A stretch of 64,000 nt of DNA, from contig NZ_JARQWW010000003.1 of NCBI RefSeq assembly GCF_029543125.1, forward strand, positions 670,960 to 734,959, given 5' to 3'. Positions 19,405 to 28,589 of this stretch are shown in pieces; position 1 is the first letter of the stretch, and each line of letters opens with the position of its first letter. The notes beneath the pieces are model-generated. The model saw nothing but the letters and a program-made list of their open reading frames with translations. It was not told the DNA's origin and ran no database searches. This stretch comes from Caulobacter segnis (GTDB lineage: Bacteria; Pseudomonadota; Alphaproteobacteria; Caulobacterales; Caulobacteraceae). The position numbers and the translations under genes are program-made.

Positions 19405-19496
19405 CGAGCCGCTATAGCCCCGCGCGAGGAGTCTGCAAGGGCTCAAACGGCAAAGTACGGCGAAATCTCGTCATACGAAGGCAAGGCGCGCACAGC

Positions 19497-20522
19497 ATGA
19501 CCGACCGTCCGAACGGACTCACCTACGCCCAGGCGGGCGTCGACATCGACGCAGGCAATGCTCTGGTCGAGGCCATCAAGCCCCTGGCTAAGGCCACCCG
19601 CCGCCCCGGTGCGGACGCCGGGCTGGGCGGATTCGGCGCGCTCTTCGACCTGAAGGCGGCCGGCTACGACGATCCGCTGATCGTCTCGACCACCGACGGC
19701 GTCGGCACCAAGCTGAAGATCGCCATCGACAGCGGCCTGCACGACACGGTCGGCATCGACCTGGTGGCCATGTGCGTCAACGACCTGCTGGCTCAGGGCG
19801 CCGAGCCGCTGATGTTCCTGGACTACTTCGCCACCGGAAAGCTGGACGTGGAGATCGCCAAGCGCGTGGTCGCCGGCATCGCCGAGGGCTGCAAGCTGGC
19901 CGGCGCGGCCCTGGTGGGCGGCGAAACCGCCGAAATGCCCGACATGTACGCCGACGGCGAATACGACCTGGCCGGCTTCACGGTCGGCGCAGTGGACCGC
20001 GACGACGTGCTGCCCAAGCTGGACGCCCAGCGCGCCGGCGACGTGCTGATCGGCATCGGCTCCTCGGGCCCGCACTCCAACGGCTACTCGCTGGTTCGTA
20101 AGATCGTCGAGCGCTCCGGCCTCGCCTGGGACGCCCCCGCTCCGTTCGCCGAAGGCAAGACCCTGGCCGAGGCCCTGATGGCCCCGACCCGCATCTATGT
20201 GAAGTCGGTCCTGCCCCTGCTGCAGGCCGGCCGCGTCAAGGGCGGCGCGCATATCACCGGCGGCGGCCTGATCGAAAACCCGCCTCGCGCCATCGCCGAA
20301 GGCCTGGTCGCCAAAATCGACTGGAACGCCTGGGCCCTGCCCCCGGTGTTCGCCTGGCTGCAGGAAGCCGGCGGTGTGGCCGATCACGAACTGCGCCGCA
20401 CCTTCAACTGCGGCGTCGGCTTCATGCTGATCTGCTCGCCCGCCGATGCGGAGCCGGTTCTGGCCGCCCTGCTGAACGCCGGCGAAGACGCCTTCATCTG
20501 CGGCGAGCTCGCGGCCGCCTGA
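19497..20522 (+). CDS. purM: Phosphoribosylformylglycinamidine cyclo-ligase (AIR synthetase)
   Basis: 341 residues. [18 protein letters not shown] at the N-terminus, [22 protein letters not shown] and [16 protein letters not shown] are the family motifs for ATP-dependent ring closure of FGAM to AIR in purine synthesis. The stop overlaps the purN start by one base, so purM and purN are translationally coupled. Confidence 0.98.
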   Translation: MTDRPNGLTYAQAGVDIDAGNALVEAIKPLAKATRRPGADAGLGGFGALFDLKAAGYDDPLIVSTTDGVGTKLKIAIDSGLHDTVGIDLVAMCVNDLLAQGAEPLMFLDYFATGKLDVEIAKRVVAGIAEGCKLAGAALVGGETAEMPDMYADGEYDLAGFTVGAVDRDDVLPKLDAQRAGDVLIGIGSSGPHSNGYSLVRKIVERSGLAWDAPAPFAEGKTLAEALMAPTRIYVKSVLPLLQAGRVKGGAHITGGGLIENPPRAIAEGLVAKIDWNAWALPPVFAWLQEAGGVADHELRRTFNCGVGFMLICSPADAEPVLAALLNAGEDAFICGELAAA

Positions 20523-21103
20523 TGAAGGTCCGTGTCGGCGTTCTGATCTCCGGCCGGGGATCGAACATGGAGGCGCTCATCGAGGCCTCCAGGGCGTCCG
20601 ACTGCCCGTATGAGATCGTTCTGGTGCTCTCCAACAAGCCGGACGCCGGCGGGTTGGAGACCGCACGCCTGGCGGGGATCACGGCCGTAGCGGTCGATCA
20701 GAAGCTCTTCGCCGGCGATCGCGAAGCGCATGAGCGCGCCCTGGACGCCGAACTGCGCAAGGCTGGTGTCCAGGTCATCGCCCTGGCCGGCTACATGCGC
20801 GTGCTGACGCCGTTCCTGGTGGAGACCTGGGCGGGCCGGATGCTGAACATCCACCCCTCCCTGCTGCCCCTGTTCCCGGGGCTGGACACCCACAACCGCG
20901 CCATCGAGGCCCGGCATGCCGAGGCTGGCTGCACGGTGCATCTGGTGACGGTGGGTGTGGATGAAGGGCCGATCGTGGCCCAGGCGCGTGTCCCGATTCT
21001 GCCGGGAGACGACGCGGAAGCCCTGAGCGAGCGGGTGCTCGTCGCCGAGCACCAGCTCTACCCAAGGGCGCTGTCCGAATTCTGCCGGACCCTAGCCGCC
21101 TAG
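20522..21103 (+). CDS. purN: Phosphoribosylglycinamide formyltransferase
   Basis: 193 residues. VLISGRGSNMEALIEA binds the phosphate of GAR, and LNIHPSLLPLFPGLDTHNRAIEA followed by GCTVHLVTVGVDEGPIVAQ holds the catalytic Asn-His-Asp set. It transfers formyl from 10-formyl-THF to GAR, the third step of purine synthesis. Its stop shares a CTAG with the convergent glycine-zipper lipoprotein gene. Confidence 0.97.
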   Translation: MKVRVGVLISGRGSNMEALIEASRASDCPYEIVLVLSNKPDAGGLETARLAGITAVAVDQKLFAGDREAHERALDAELRKAGVQVIALAGYMRVLTPFLVETWAGRMLNIHPSLLPLFPGLDTHNRAIEARHAEAGCTVHLVTVGVDEGPIVAQARVPILPGDDAEALSERVLVAEHQLYPRALSEFCRTLAA

Positions 21104-21315
21104 CAGCGGTTCGTATTGCGGCAGTTGGTGGTCGCCGCGCCGGCGACGCCGCCGATGGCCGCACCGGCCAGCGCGCCATTGCCGCCGCCCACAACACCGC
21201 CAACCGCAGCGCCGCCCAGGGCGCCCGTGGCGGCGCGTTCAGTGACCGTGGTGCCGCAGGCGGCCAGAAGCAGACCGGCGCCGACCAGCGGAGCGAATTT
21301 TAGAATCGGGGACAT
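21100..21315 (-). CDS. Small glycine-zipper lipoprotein
   Basis: 71 residues from the ATG at 21315. MSPILKFAPLVGAGLLLAAC is a lipoprotein signal peptide with lipobox LAAC. The mature peptide is a run of GxxxG-type glycine zippers (GALGGAAVGGVVGGGNGALAG) ending in a short tail with two cysteines (CRNTNRC). Such proteins resemble the SlyB/Rcn-like glycine-zipper outer-membrane lipoproteins. The function is unknown. It is downstream of ndk on the same strand, but a terminator separates them. Confidence 0.8.
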   Translation of the reverse strand: MSPILKFAPLVGAGLLLAACGTTVTERAATGALGGAAVGGVVGGGNGALAGAAIGGVAGAATTNCRNTNRC

Positions 21316-21393
21316 GGAGAGGACTCCTTCTTGCGGGGGATGTCCTTCCAACGGGACCGCCTGCGTCGGGGTTCCGACATGCGCCCATAAGAA

Positions 21394-21423
21394 AACGGCC
21401 GGGACGTCGCCGCCCCGGCCGTT
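21394..21423 (-). terminator. Rho-independent terminator after ndk
   Basis: A 10-bp stem (21394-21403 with 21414-21423, AACGGCCGGG/CCCGGCCGTT) with a ten-base loop. Read on the minus strand it is followed by TTTTCTTAT, and it lies 24 bases past the ndk stop. Confidence 0.85.
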
Positions 21424-21447
21424 CAAAAGCTCAAGCTTGCCCGAAGC

Positions 21448-21867
21448 TTAGCCGACGATCTGGTCGTCGGTGAAGAACTGGGCGATCTCGATCTTGGCGT
21501 TGTCCAGGCTGTCCGAGCCGTGGACCGAGTTTTCGCCGATCGACAGGGCGAACAGCTTGCGGATGGTGCCTTCGGCCGCTTGTTCCGGGTTGGTGGCGCC
21601 CATGACTTCGCGGTAGCGGGCCACGGCGTTCTCGCCTTCCAGAACCTGGACGACGACCGGCTCAGCGGTCATCTGGCCGACCAGTTCGCCGTAGAACGGA
21701 CGCTCGGCGTGAACTTCGTAGAACTTCTTGGCTTGCGCCTCGGTCAGGTGGACGCGGCGCTGGGCGACGATGCGCAGGCCGGCCTTTTCGATCACGGCGT
21801 TGATCTCGCCGGTCAGGTTGCGACGCGTGGCGTCCGGCTTGATGATCGAGAAAGTGCGTTCGGTCAT
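21448..21867 (-). CDS. ndk: Nucleoside diphosphate kinase
   Basis: 139 residues. [21 protein letters not shown] is the standard start, and the phosphohistidine is His116 in [10 protein letters not shown]. It equilibrates NTP and NDP pools. It has its own terminator and is divergent from the ABC-F gene. Confidence 0.98.
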   Translation of the reverse strand: MTERTFSIIKPDATRRNLTGEINAVIEKAGLRIVAQRRVHLTEAQAKKFYEVHAERPFYGELVGQMTAEPVVVQVLEGENAVARYREVMGATNPEQAAEGTIRKLFALSIGENSVHGSDSLDNAKIEIAQFFTDDQIVG

Positions 21868-21962
21868 TTTCCGAAATCTCGTTAGTTGAGTTGTGGATTG
21901 GGAGGTTGCGGGCTTATAGCGGCGGGCCGCGCCCGCGCCAACCTCCCTCGGCTATCAGTTTA

Positions 21963-23846
21963 ATGCTTCAGATCAACGACCTCACTTTCGACGCCTGGGG
22001 GCGGCGGTTCTTCGAGAACGCCACCGTCATGATCCCGCCGGGCGCCAAGGTCGGTCTGGTCGGCCGCAACGGCGTGGGCAAGTCGACCCTGTTCAAGCTG
22101 ATCCAGGGGCAATTGACGCCGGGCGGCGGCGAAATCGCCTTGCCGCGCAACGCCCGCCTGACCTCGGTGGACCAGGAGCACCCGGCCACGCCGATCACGC
22201 TGATCGACACCGTCCTGGCCGCCGACGAGGAACGTGAGACCCTCACCCGCCGCCTGGAGACCGCGCCGCCGGAAGAGCTGGGCGAAATCTACGGCCGCCT
22301 GATCGAGATCGACGCCGATGCGGCGCCAAGCCGCGCCGCTGAAATCCTCATCGGCCTCGGCTTCACCCAGGCCGACCTGACTCGGACCATGGCCGAATTC
22401 TCGGGCGGCTGGCGGATGCGTGTCGCCCTGGCGGCGGCGCTGTTCTCCGAGCCGGACGTCATGTTGCTCGACGAACCGACCAACTATCTCGATCTGGAAG
22501 GCGCGCTGTGGCTTGAGCAGCGGCTGAAGAAGTATCCGCACACCGCCCTGGTCATCAGCCACGACCGCGAACTGCTGAACAACTCGGTGGGCTACATCCT
22601 GCACCTGCGCGACGGCAAGCTGGAGCTCTACACCGGCGGTTACGACGACTATGAAAGCCGCCGCGCCGAGAAGGAGCGCCTTCAGGAGGCGAACCGCGTC
22701 AAGATCGAAGCCCAGCGCGCCCACCTGCAGTCTTTCGTCGACCGCTTCCGCGCCAAGGCGTCCAAGGCCACCCAGGCCCAGTCACGCCTGAAGATGATCG
22801 CCAAGCTGCCGCCGGTCAGCGCGGTGAAGGGCGAACACGTCGCTCCCTTCACCCTGCCATCGCCGCAACGCCCCCTGCCCCCGCCGCTGATCCGGCTGGA
22901 GAAGGCCAATGTGGGCTATGGCGACCACGTGGTGCTGCGCAATCTGAACCTGCGCATGGACCTGGACGACCGGATCGGCCTGTTGGGCGTTAACGGGGCC
23001 GGCAAGTCGACCTTCGCCAAGCTGATCGCCGGCGCGCTCGAAGTGAAGAGCGGCGAATTCCATCGCGACCGGAAGATGAAGGTAGGCTGGTTCCACCAGC
23101 ATCAGATCGAAGCGCTCGATCCCACCGACACGCCGCTGGAGATCATCCGCCGCGCCATGCCCGAAGCGTCGGAAAGCAGCCGCCGCTCGCGTCTGGCCCA
23201 GTTCGGCCTCGGTTTCGACAAGCAAGACACCACCGTCGCCAATCTGTCGGGCGGCGAGCGGGCCCGCCTGCTGCTGAACCTTGTGGCGATGGAGGCTCCG
23301 CACATGCTGATCCTCGACGAACCGACCAACCACCTGGACATCGACAGCCGCCGCGCCCTGCTGGACGCCCTCAACGACTATGAGGGCGCTGTGATCCTGA
23401 TCACCCACGACCGCTCGCTGATGGAGCTGGTGGCTGACCGCCTGTGGCTAGCCGCCGACGGCACGGTGAAGCCGTTCGACGGCGACATGGAGGATTACGC
23501 CAAGTATGTGATGGAGCGCGCCCGCGCCGCCCTGCGCGCCCCGCGTCAGGTGGAGGAGCAGGCGGCCCCCTCCGCGCCGCCACCCCCGCCCGCGCCACGC
23601 ATCAATCCGGCTCAGGCCGGCCCTCTGAAGCGCAAGCTGGAGGCCGCCGAGATCACCCTGACGCGCGTCACCAAGCAGTTGGCCGAGATCGACGAGGTGC
23701 TCGCCGATCCGCAGATCTATGTGAAGGACGCCGCCAAGGCCGCTGAACTGGGCAAGAAGCGCGAGAAGATCCAGGGCCAGGTCGATGACGCCGAAGCCGT
23801 CTGGATGGACCTGGCCGAGCAACTGGCGGCGATCGAGAACGCCTAG
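21963..23846 (+). CDS. ABC-F family ATPase (Uup/YheS-like)
   Basis: 627 residues from the ATG at 21963 (MLQINDLTFDAWGRRFFEN). Two ABC domains have no membrane part: Walker A GRNGVGKSTL with signature FSGGWRMRVALA, then Walker A GVNGAGKSTF with signature LSGGERARLLL. A charged linker lies between them (about 215-285), and a Pro-rich hinge leads to a C-terminal coiled coil (about 560-627) as in Uup. These proteins act on ribosomes or branched DNA; which subfamily this is would need a tree. It converges on the I78 lipoprotein gene. Confidence 0.93.
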   Translation: MLQINDLTFDAWGRRFFENATVMIPPGAKVGLVGRNGVGKSTLFKLIQGQLTPGGGEIALPRNARLTSVDQEHPATPITLIDTVLAADEERETLTRRLETAPPEELGEIYGRLIEIDADAAPSRAAEILIGLGFTQADLTRTMAEFSGGWRMRVALAAALFSEPDVMLLDEPTNYLDLEGALWLEQRLKKYPHTALVISHDRELLNNSVGYILHLRDGKLELYTGGYDDYESRRAEKERLQEANRVKIEAQRAHLQSFVDRFRAKASKATQAQSRLKMIAKLPPVSAVKGEHVAPFTLPSPQRPLPPPLIRLEKANVGYGDHVVLRNLNLRMDLDDRIGLLGVNGAGKSTFAKLIAGALEVKSGEFHRDRKMKVGWFHQHQIEALDPTDTPLEIIRRAMPEASESSRRSRLAQFGLGFDKQDTTVANLSGGERARLLLNLVAMEAPHMLILDEPTNHLDIDSRRALLDALNDYEGAVILITHDRSLMELVADRLWLAADGTVKPFDGDMEDYAKYVMERARAALRAPRQVEEQAAPSAPPPPPAPRINPAQAGPLKRKLEAAEITLTRVTKQLAEIDEVLADPQIYVKDAAKAAELGKKREKIQGQVDDAEAVWMDLAEQLAAIENA

Positions 23847-23852
23847 CGCCGG

Positions 23853-23877
23853 GTGAAGTGCGTCAGCCGCACTTCAC
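23853..23877. terminator. Hairpin at the convergent junction of the ABC-F and I78 genes
   Basis: A 10-bp perfect stem (23853-23862 with 23868-23877, GTGAAGTGCG/CGCACTTCAC) with a five-base loop TCAGC. The loop and right arm contain the last codons and stop of the minus-strand gene. There is no T-run, so it may act by protecting 3' ends rather than by classical termination. Confidence 0.5.
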
Positions 23878-24201
23878 TTCCTTGATCACACCGGTATCGG
23901 CGTCGAACAGGATATTCACTCGGTCCTCGCGGAAATCCATGGTGACCGGGCACGTGGTGCAGGTCACGCGGCGACGTGAAGGATCGTTAGGGACCGGGAT
24001 CTCGGTCTTTTTCTTGCCGATCAGGTACTGCAGCTCGTCCGCGCCGCAGGTGTCCTTCGGCTTGGGCGGGGGCGGCGGCAGGATTGCGTCGGCCGGCGCG
24101 GTCGGCGTTTCCGGCGGCGGCGGCGGAGCCGGCTCGGGCGTGGTGGTGCAGGCCGCGGCCAGCACGAAGGCCGCCGTCGTCGCCAAGATGATCCGCTTCA
24201 T
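23863..24201 (-). CDS. I78-family peptidase inhibitor-like lipoprotein
   Basis: 112 residues from the ATG at 24201. MKRIILATTAAFVLAAAC is a lipoprotein signal peptide with lipobox LAAAC. A Pro-rich linker (about 20-50) follows, then a domain with CGADELQYLIGKKKTEIPVP, PVTMDFREDRVNILFDADTGVI and KEVKCG. This matches the I78 inhibitor family (elastase/subtilisin inhibitor fold), in which the two outer cysteines pair. An internal CTTC is an additional feature. The start overlaps the holC stop by four bases, an unexpected coupling of a lipoprotein to a polymerase subunit. Confidence 0.8.
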   Translation of the reverse strand: MKRIILATTAAFVLAAACTTTPEPAPPPPPETPTAPADAILPPPPPKPKDTCGADELQYLIGKKKTEIPVPNDPSRRRVTCTTCPVTMDFREDRVNILFDADTGVIKEVKCG

Positions 24202-24656
24202 GCCTGCTTCTCCCAGCCTCTTTCCGCGCCCTGCCGCCAGTAGGACACGGGGTGTCCCGCGTCCTTGAAACCCTTCCACCGCCCGCGCGCCGTCGCCAGG
24301 GCCGCATCGTCGCGGCCGTCGAACAACAGGATGCAGCGGGCGTGGCCGGAAAGGTCTCCCGGCTCGGCGCCATCCAGCAGGAACAACGCCTCCGCGCCGT
24401 TCGGGTTGTCCAGCTTGTTGCTCAACAGCACCGGCTGACGCTCGGCGAACGGTTCGTGATCGGTCCCATGGCCGATGAAGCTGTCCTCGCGCCAGCTCCA
24501 TAGCCAGCCGTCCAGGTGCTCGACCCGGTCCGCATCCGGCGTGCGGACCAGGGCCTTCCAGCCGCGCTGCAGGGTCTTTTCCAGCAGCTCGGGCAACACC
24601 TGATCAAGGGTGCTGCGCTCGAGGTGGTAGAACCAGACTTCGCACGGCTGGGCCAT
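24198..24656 (-). CDS. holC: DNA polymerase III subunit chi
   Basis: 152 residues. EVWFYHLERSTLDQVLPELLEKTLQRGWKALV opens the alpha/beta fold, then LWSWREDSFIGHGT and QPVLLSNKLDNPNGAEALFLLDGAEP are the core conserved blocks. Chi links the clamp loader to single-stranded DNA-binding protein. It lies 22 bases after pepA; a pepA-holC order is frequent in proteobacteria. Confidence 0.93.
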   Translation of the reverse strand: MAQPCEVWFYHLERSTLDQVLPELLEKTLQRGWKALVRTPDADRVEHLDGWLWSWREDSFIGHGTDHEPFAERQPVLLSNKLDNPNGAEALFLLDGAEPGDLSGHARCILLFDGRDDAALATARGRWKGFKDAGHPVSYWRQGAERGWEKQA

Positions 24657-24678
24657 GGGGCTCCTCTTCGCCGGAAGC

Positions 24679-26142
24679 TTAGCCTTCGTACTTGTCGGCG
24701 ACCATGCGGTTCAGCAGGCGCACGCCGAAGCCGACGCCGCCATCCGGGATGGTCGGGTTTGTCGAGGGCTTCTTCCAGGCCACGCCGGCGATATCCAGGT
24801 GCGCCCACGGCAGGCCGTTGACGTACTTCTGCAGGAACAGGGCGGCGGTGGCCGAGCCCGCCGGACGGCCGCCGACGTTCTTCATGTCGGCGATCGGGCT
24901 TTCGATCTGCTTCTCGTAGGCGGCCGGCAGCGGCATGCGCCACAGCAGCTCGTTCTCCGCCTCGCCGGCGGCCAGCAGGTTGGCCGACAGTTCGTCGTTG
25001 TTGCTGAACAGCCCGGCGTAGTCATTGCCCAGGGCGATGATGATCGCGCCGGTCAGGGTGGCCAGATCGACCATGAACTGCGGCTTGAAGCGGTCCTGGC
25101 AGTACCAGAGGGCGTCGGCCAGCACGAGGCGGCCTTCGGCGTCGGTGTTGATGACTTCGATGGTCTGGCCCGACATGGAGGTGACCACGTCACCCGGGCG
25201 CTGGGCGTTCCCGTCCGGCATGTTCTCGACCAGGCCGAGAATGCCGACCGCGTTCACCTTGGCCTTGCGGCCCGCCAGCACGTGCATGAGGCCGGCCACG
25301 GCGGCCGCGCCGCCCATGTCCCACTTCATGTCTTCCATGCCATCGGCGGGCTTCAGGCTGATGCCGCCGGTGTCGAAGCAAACGCCCTTGCCGACGAAGG
25401 CCACGGGCTGAGCGTCGCCGCCGCCCTTCCACTGAACCACGACCAGCTGGCTTTCGCGGCGGCTGCCCTGGCCCACGCCCAGCAGGCTGCCCATGCCCAG
25501 CTTGCTCATCTCGGCCTCGCCGAGAATCTCGACCGTCAGGCCAAGCTTCTCCAGGCCCTTCACGCGGGCGGCGAACTCTTCCGGGTGCAGGATGTTGGCC
25601 GGCTCGGAAACCAGATCGCGGCTGAAGATCACCGCGTCAGCCAGGGCGGACAACGGCTCGAACGCCTTCTGGGCCGCGGCGACATCGGCGGTCTCGATCT
25701 TCACCACCTCGATGGAGGGCTTTTTCTCGGCCTTTTCGGTCGTGCGGTAGCGGTCGAAGCGGTAGGCGGCCAGGCTGGCGCCGAAAGCGGCCTTGGCGGC
25801 GGCCTCGGCGTCGCCGCCGGTGCGGATCACAAGTTCCTTGGCGCCGCTGGCGCTGACGGCCTTGTAGGCTTGGGCGGCGAGGTTCTCGGCGTCACCCGGA
25901 GCAGCGCCGGCGCCGACCAGCAGCAGCCGGCCGGCCTCGACGCCCGACGGGGCCAGCAGCTCGACCGTCTGCCCCTTGCCGCCCGTGAAGCGACCCGCGG
26001 CCACGGCGCGAGCGAGCGCCCCGCCGGTCTGGGCGTCAAGCGCCTGCGCCTCGGCAGACAACGCGCCGCCTTCGAAGGCCACGGCGGCGATGACGCTCGC
26101 GCCGGTGACAGCCGTGTTGAGGGGCGCAAACTCGATCCGCAT
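24679..26142 (-). CDS. pepA: Leucyl aminopeptidase (M17 family)
   Basis: 487 residues from the ATG at 26142 (MRIEFAPLNTAVTG). The C-terminal catalytic domain has FVGKGVCFDTGGISLKPADGM with the metal-binding Lys and Asp, WDMGGAAAV, and NTDAEGRLVLADAL, the M17 signature for two-metal catalysis. The N-terminal half is the less conserved macro-like domain. It trims N-terminal residues from cytoplasmic peptides. It is divergent from lptF and co-directional with holC. Confidence 0.97.
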   Translation of the reverse strand: MRIEFAPLNTAVTGASVIAAVAFEGGALSAEAQALDAQTGGALARAVAAGRFTGGKGQTVELLAPSGVEAGRLLLVGAGAAPGDAENLAAQAYKAVSASGAKELVIRTGGDAEAAAKAAFGASLAAYRFDRYRTTEKAEKKPSIEVVKIETADVAAAQKAFEPLSALADAVIFSRDLVSEPANILHPEEFAARVKGLEKLGLTVEILGEAEMSKLGMGSLLGVGQGSRRESQLVVVQWKGGGDAQPVAFVGKGVCFDTGGISLKPADGMEDMKWDMGGAAAVAGLMHVLAGRKAKVNAVGILGLVENMPDGNAQRPGDVVTSMSGQTIEVINTDAEGRLVLADALWYCQDRFKPQFMVDLATLTGAIIIALGNDYAGLFSNNDELSANLLAAGEAENELLWRMPLPAAYEKQIESPIADMKNVGGRPAGSATAALFLQKYVNGLPWAHLDIAGVAWKKPSTNPTIPDGGVGFGVRLLNRMVADKYEG

Positions 26143-26294
26143 CGGAAACTCCTGCTCGCAGACGAAGACTGGATGTCTCGCGGCATAGTCCAAGCCGCAC
26201 AGCAAGGAAAGCGATGCAGTTGTCTCCGCGCTGCGGCGGCGTATAGAACGGTCCTTCCCATTGCGGGACAGAACAGCAAAAGCCGCCCCGCCAC

Positions 26295-27440
26295 ATGCGT
26301 CTAATCGAGCGCTATCTCTTCCGTCAGTTGCTCGGACCCCTGGTCCTGGCGGCGACGGCGCTCACGGGCGTCGCCGTGCTCAGCCAGAGTCTGCGCGGAC
26401 TCGACATCATCGTGGAGCAAGGCCAGACGGCGCTTTTGTTCGCGGGCCTCACCGCCCTGGCCCTGCCGCAGCTGTTCAATCTGATCCTGCCGGTGGCGGT
26501 GTTCGTGGGCGCGCTGGTCTCCCTGAACCGCCTGCACACCGAACAGGAGATCGTCGTCTGCTTCGCTGGCGGCATGAGTCGGTGGCGGGTGATCTCGCCG
26601 GCGATCCGCATTTCGATCTTCGCGGCGATCCTCGCCCTGGTGCTGAACCTGTGGGTCCAGCCCTGGGCCCAGCGGACCATGCGCGAGATTCTGTTTTCCG
26701 TTCAGGGCGACCTGGTCACCACCCTGGTGCGCGAAGGTGAGTTCTCGGAGCCGTCTCCCGGCCTGACGGTCTATGCCCGCCAGGTCGACCGCGACGGCCT
26801 GATCCACGACCTGTTCGTGCATCAGCAGAAGGACAATGGCGGCTCCGTCACCTACACCGCCCGCGAAGGCCGGCTGGGCAAGCTGGATCAGACGCCGGTC
26901 CTGATCATGCGTCAGGGCTCGAACCAGGAGTTCTCGCCTGACGGCGTGCTGAACTACCTGTCCTTTGACGAGTACACCTTCGACCTGCGCGGCTTCCTCG
27001 ATCGCGACAGCCTGGTCCATTACAAGATCTCGGACCGCTATCTGCACGAGCTGTTCTTCCCCGACCTGCAGCAGGCCTGGGAGCAGCGAAACCGAGACAA
27101 GATGTTGGCGGAGGCTCACTTCCGCCTGTCCTCGCCGCTCTACAACATCGCCTTCATGATGATGGCCCTGGCGGCGGTGATCGCCGGGTCGTTCAACCGC
27201 GCCGGCTATGGCAAACGGATCGCCTTGGTGGCGGCGGGCGCATCGCTGGGCCGCATCATCGGCTTCGCTGTTCAGGCCGCCTGCGCCGACGAGCCTCTGC
27301 TGAACATCGTGCAGTACCTGATCCCGCTGATGATGATCGCCTGGGCGACGCAGCAGCTGTTCCGCCAGCGCGTCCGCCGCTTCATCTCCATCGAGCACCA
27401 TCGAGGCTCCCGCAACCTGTTCGGCGAGGCCTCCACATGA
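26295..27440 (+). CDS. lptF: LPS export ABC transporter permease LptF
   Basis: 381 residues. MRLIERYLFRQLLGPLVLAATALTG is the typical YjgP/YjgQ start. Three helices at the N-terminus, a periplasmic beta-jellyroll domain (about 120-260) and three C-terminal helices form the LptF architecture. Together with LptG and the LptB ATPase (not in this window) it extracts LPS from the inner membrane. It overlaps lptG by four bases. Confidence 0.94.
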   Translation: MRLIERYLFRQLLGPLVLAATALTGVAVLSQSLRGLDIIVEQGQTALLFAGLTALALPQLFNLILPVAVFVGALVSLNRLHTEQEIVVCFAGGMSRWRVISPAIRISIFAAILALVLNLWVQPWAQRTMREILFSVQGDLVTTLVREGEFSEPSPGLTVYARQVDRDGLIHDLFVHQQKDNGGSVTYTAREGRLGKLDQTPVLIMRQGSNQEFSPDGVLNYLSFDEYTFDLRGFLDRDSLVHYKISDRYLHELFFPDLQQAWEQRNRDKMLAEAHFRLSSPLYNIAFMMMALAAVIAGSFNRAGYGKRIALVAAGASLGRIIGFAVQAACADEPLLNIVQYLIPLMMIAWATQQLFRQRVRRFISIEHHRGSRNLFGEAST

Positions 27441-28540
27441 TCCTGACCGGACGGATCGAGCGCTACGTCCTGACCCGGACGTTGAAGGCGCTTGGGGTGG
27501 CGACCGCCATCTTCGCGGCCGTCGTGCTGCTGATCGACTTCGTGGACGTCTCGCGGGAGGTCGGCACGCGCACCGACGTCAACTTCCTGCAGATGGTCGG
27601 CCTGACCCTGCTGCGCGCGCCGGCGACGATCCTGGTTCTGACGCCCTTCGTCTTCCTGTTCGGGACGCTCGGCGCCTTCGTGGGCCTGAACCGGCGCAGC
27701 GAGCTGGTGGCCATGCGGGCAGCCGGCATCTCCGCCTGGCGGTTCATTCTGCCGGCAGCGGCGGCCGCTTTCGTCATCGGCGTGCTGACCGTCACCACGC
27801 TGAACCCCGGCGCGGCCATGCTGGCCGGCAAGTTTGAAGACATTCGCTCGCAGTTGATGGACAACTACCTCAACACCGCGCCCAAGCCGAACTGGCTGCG
27901 CCAGGGCGACGCCGACACCCAGGTGGTGATCCGCGCCCGGTCCCGCGAGCGGGAGGACGGCGCCATGGTCCTGCGGGGGGTGTCGTTGTTCATCTACAGC
28001 CGCGATCGCGAGGGCGTGATGCGCTTCACCCGCCGCGTTGAGGCCGAGCGCGCCCAGCTAATGCCCGGTTACTGGCAGCTCAACAACGTGCGCGAGGCGA
28101 CGCCGGGCGCCGGCTCCATCCGCTCGGAGAACCTCACCATTCCGTCGACGCTGGACCCTGCCCAGGCGGCCCTGCGGTTCGGCACGCCGCAAGCGGTGGC
28201 CTTCTGGCGACTGCCCAAGACGATCATCGAGACGAAGCGCGCCGGCTTCTCGACCACGCCCTATGAACTGCGCCTGCACCAATTGCTGGCGACGCCGCTG
28301 CTTTTCGCGGCCATGTCGGTTCTCGCAGCCGCCTTTTCGCTGCGCCTGATGCGCCTCGGCGGCTTGGCCGGGCTCGCCGGATCGGGCGTCGCCCTTGGTT
28401 TCGCCTTCTTCTTCTTCAACGAAGTGTGCGGCGCGATGGGGCGGGCGGGAATCATCCCACCCTTCGCGGCGGCCTGGACACCCCCGGCCCTGGCGCTTCT
28501 GGCGGGCGTCATTCTGCTTTCTTATACCGAGGACGGTTGA
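27437..28540 (+). CDS. lptG: LPS export ABC transporter permease LptG
   Basis: 367 residues with the same six-helix plus periplasmic domain layout as LptF (GRIERYVLTRTLKALGVATAIFAAVVLLIDFVD at the start; C-terminal helices around LLATPLLFAAMSVLAAAFSLRL). It pairs with LptF in the LptB2FG complex. The start ATGA overlaps the lptF stop, so the two are made in equal amounts. lptD follows after 49 bases, putting inner- and outer-membrane LPS export steps in one operon. Confidence 0.94.
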   Translation: MILTGRIERYVLTRTLKALGVATAIFAAVVLLIDFVDVSREVGTRTDVNFLQMVGLTLLRAPATILVLTPFVFLFGTLGAFVGLNRRSELVAMRAAGISAWRFILPAAAAAFVIGVLTVTTLNPGAAMLAGKFEDIRSQLMDNYLNTAPKPNWLRQGDADTQVVIRARSREREDGAMVLRGVSLFIYSRDREGVMRFTRRVEAERAQLMPGYWQLNNVREATPGAGSIRSENLTIPSTLDPAQAALRFGTPQAVAFWRLPKTIIETKRAGFSTTPYELRLHQLLATPLLFAAMSVLAAAFSLRLMRLGGLAGLAGSGVALGFAFFFFNEVCGAMGRAGIIPPFAAAWTPPALALLAGVILLSYTEDG

Positions 28541-28589
28541 GTTCGTGGCCCCGTTGCACCAAGAGTCCGCCCGTGGAGGATGGGTCCAT

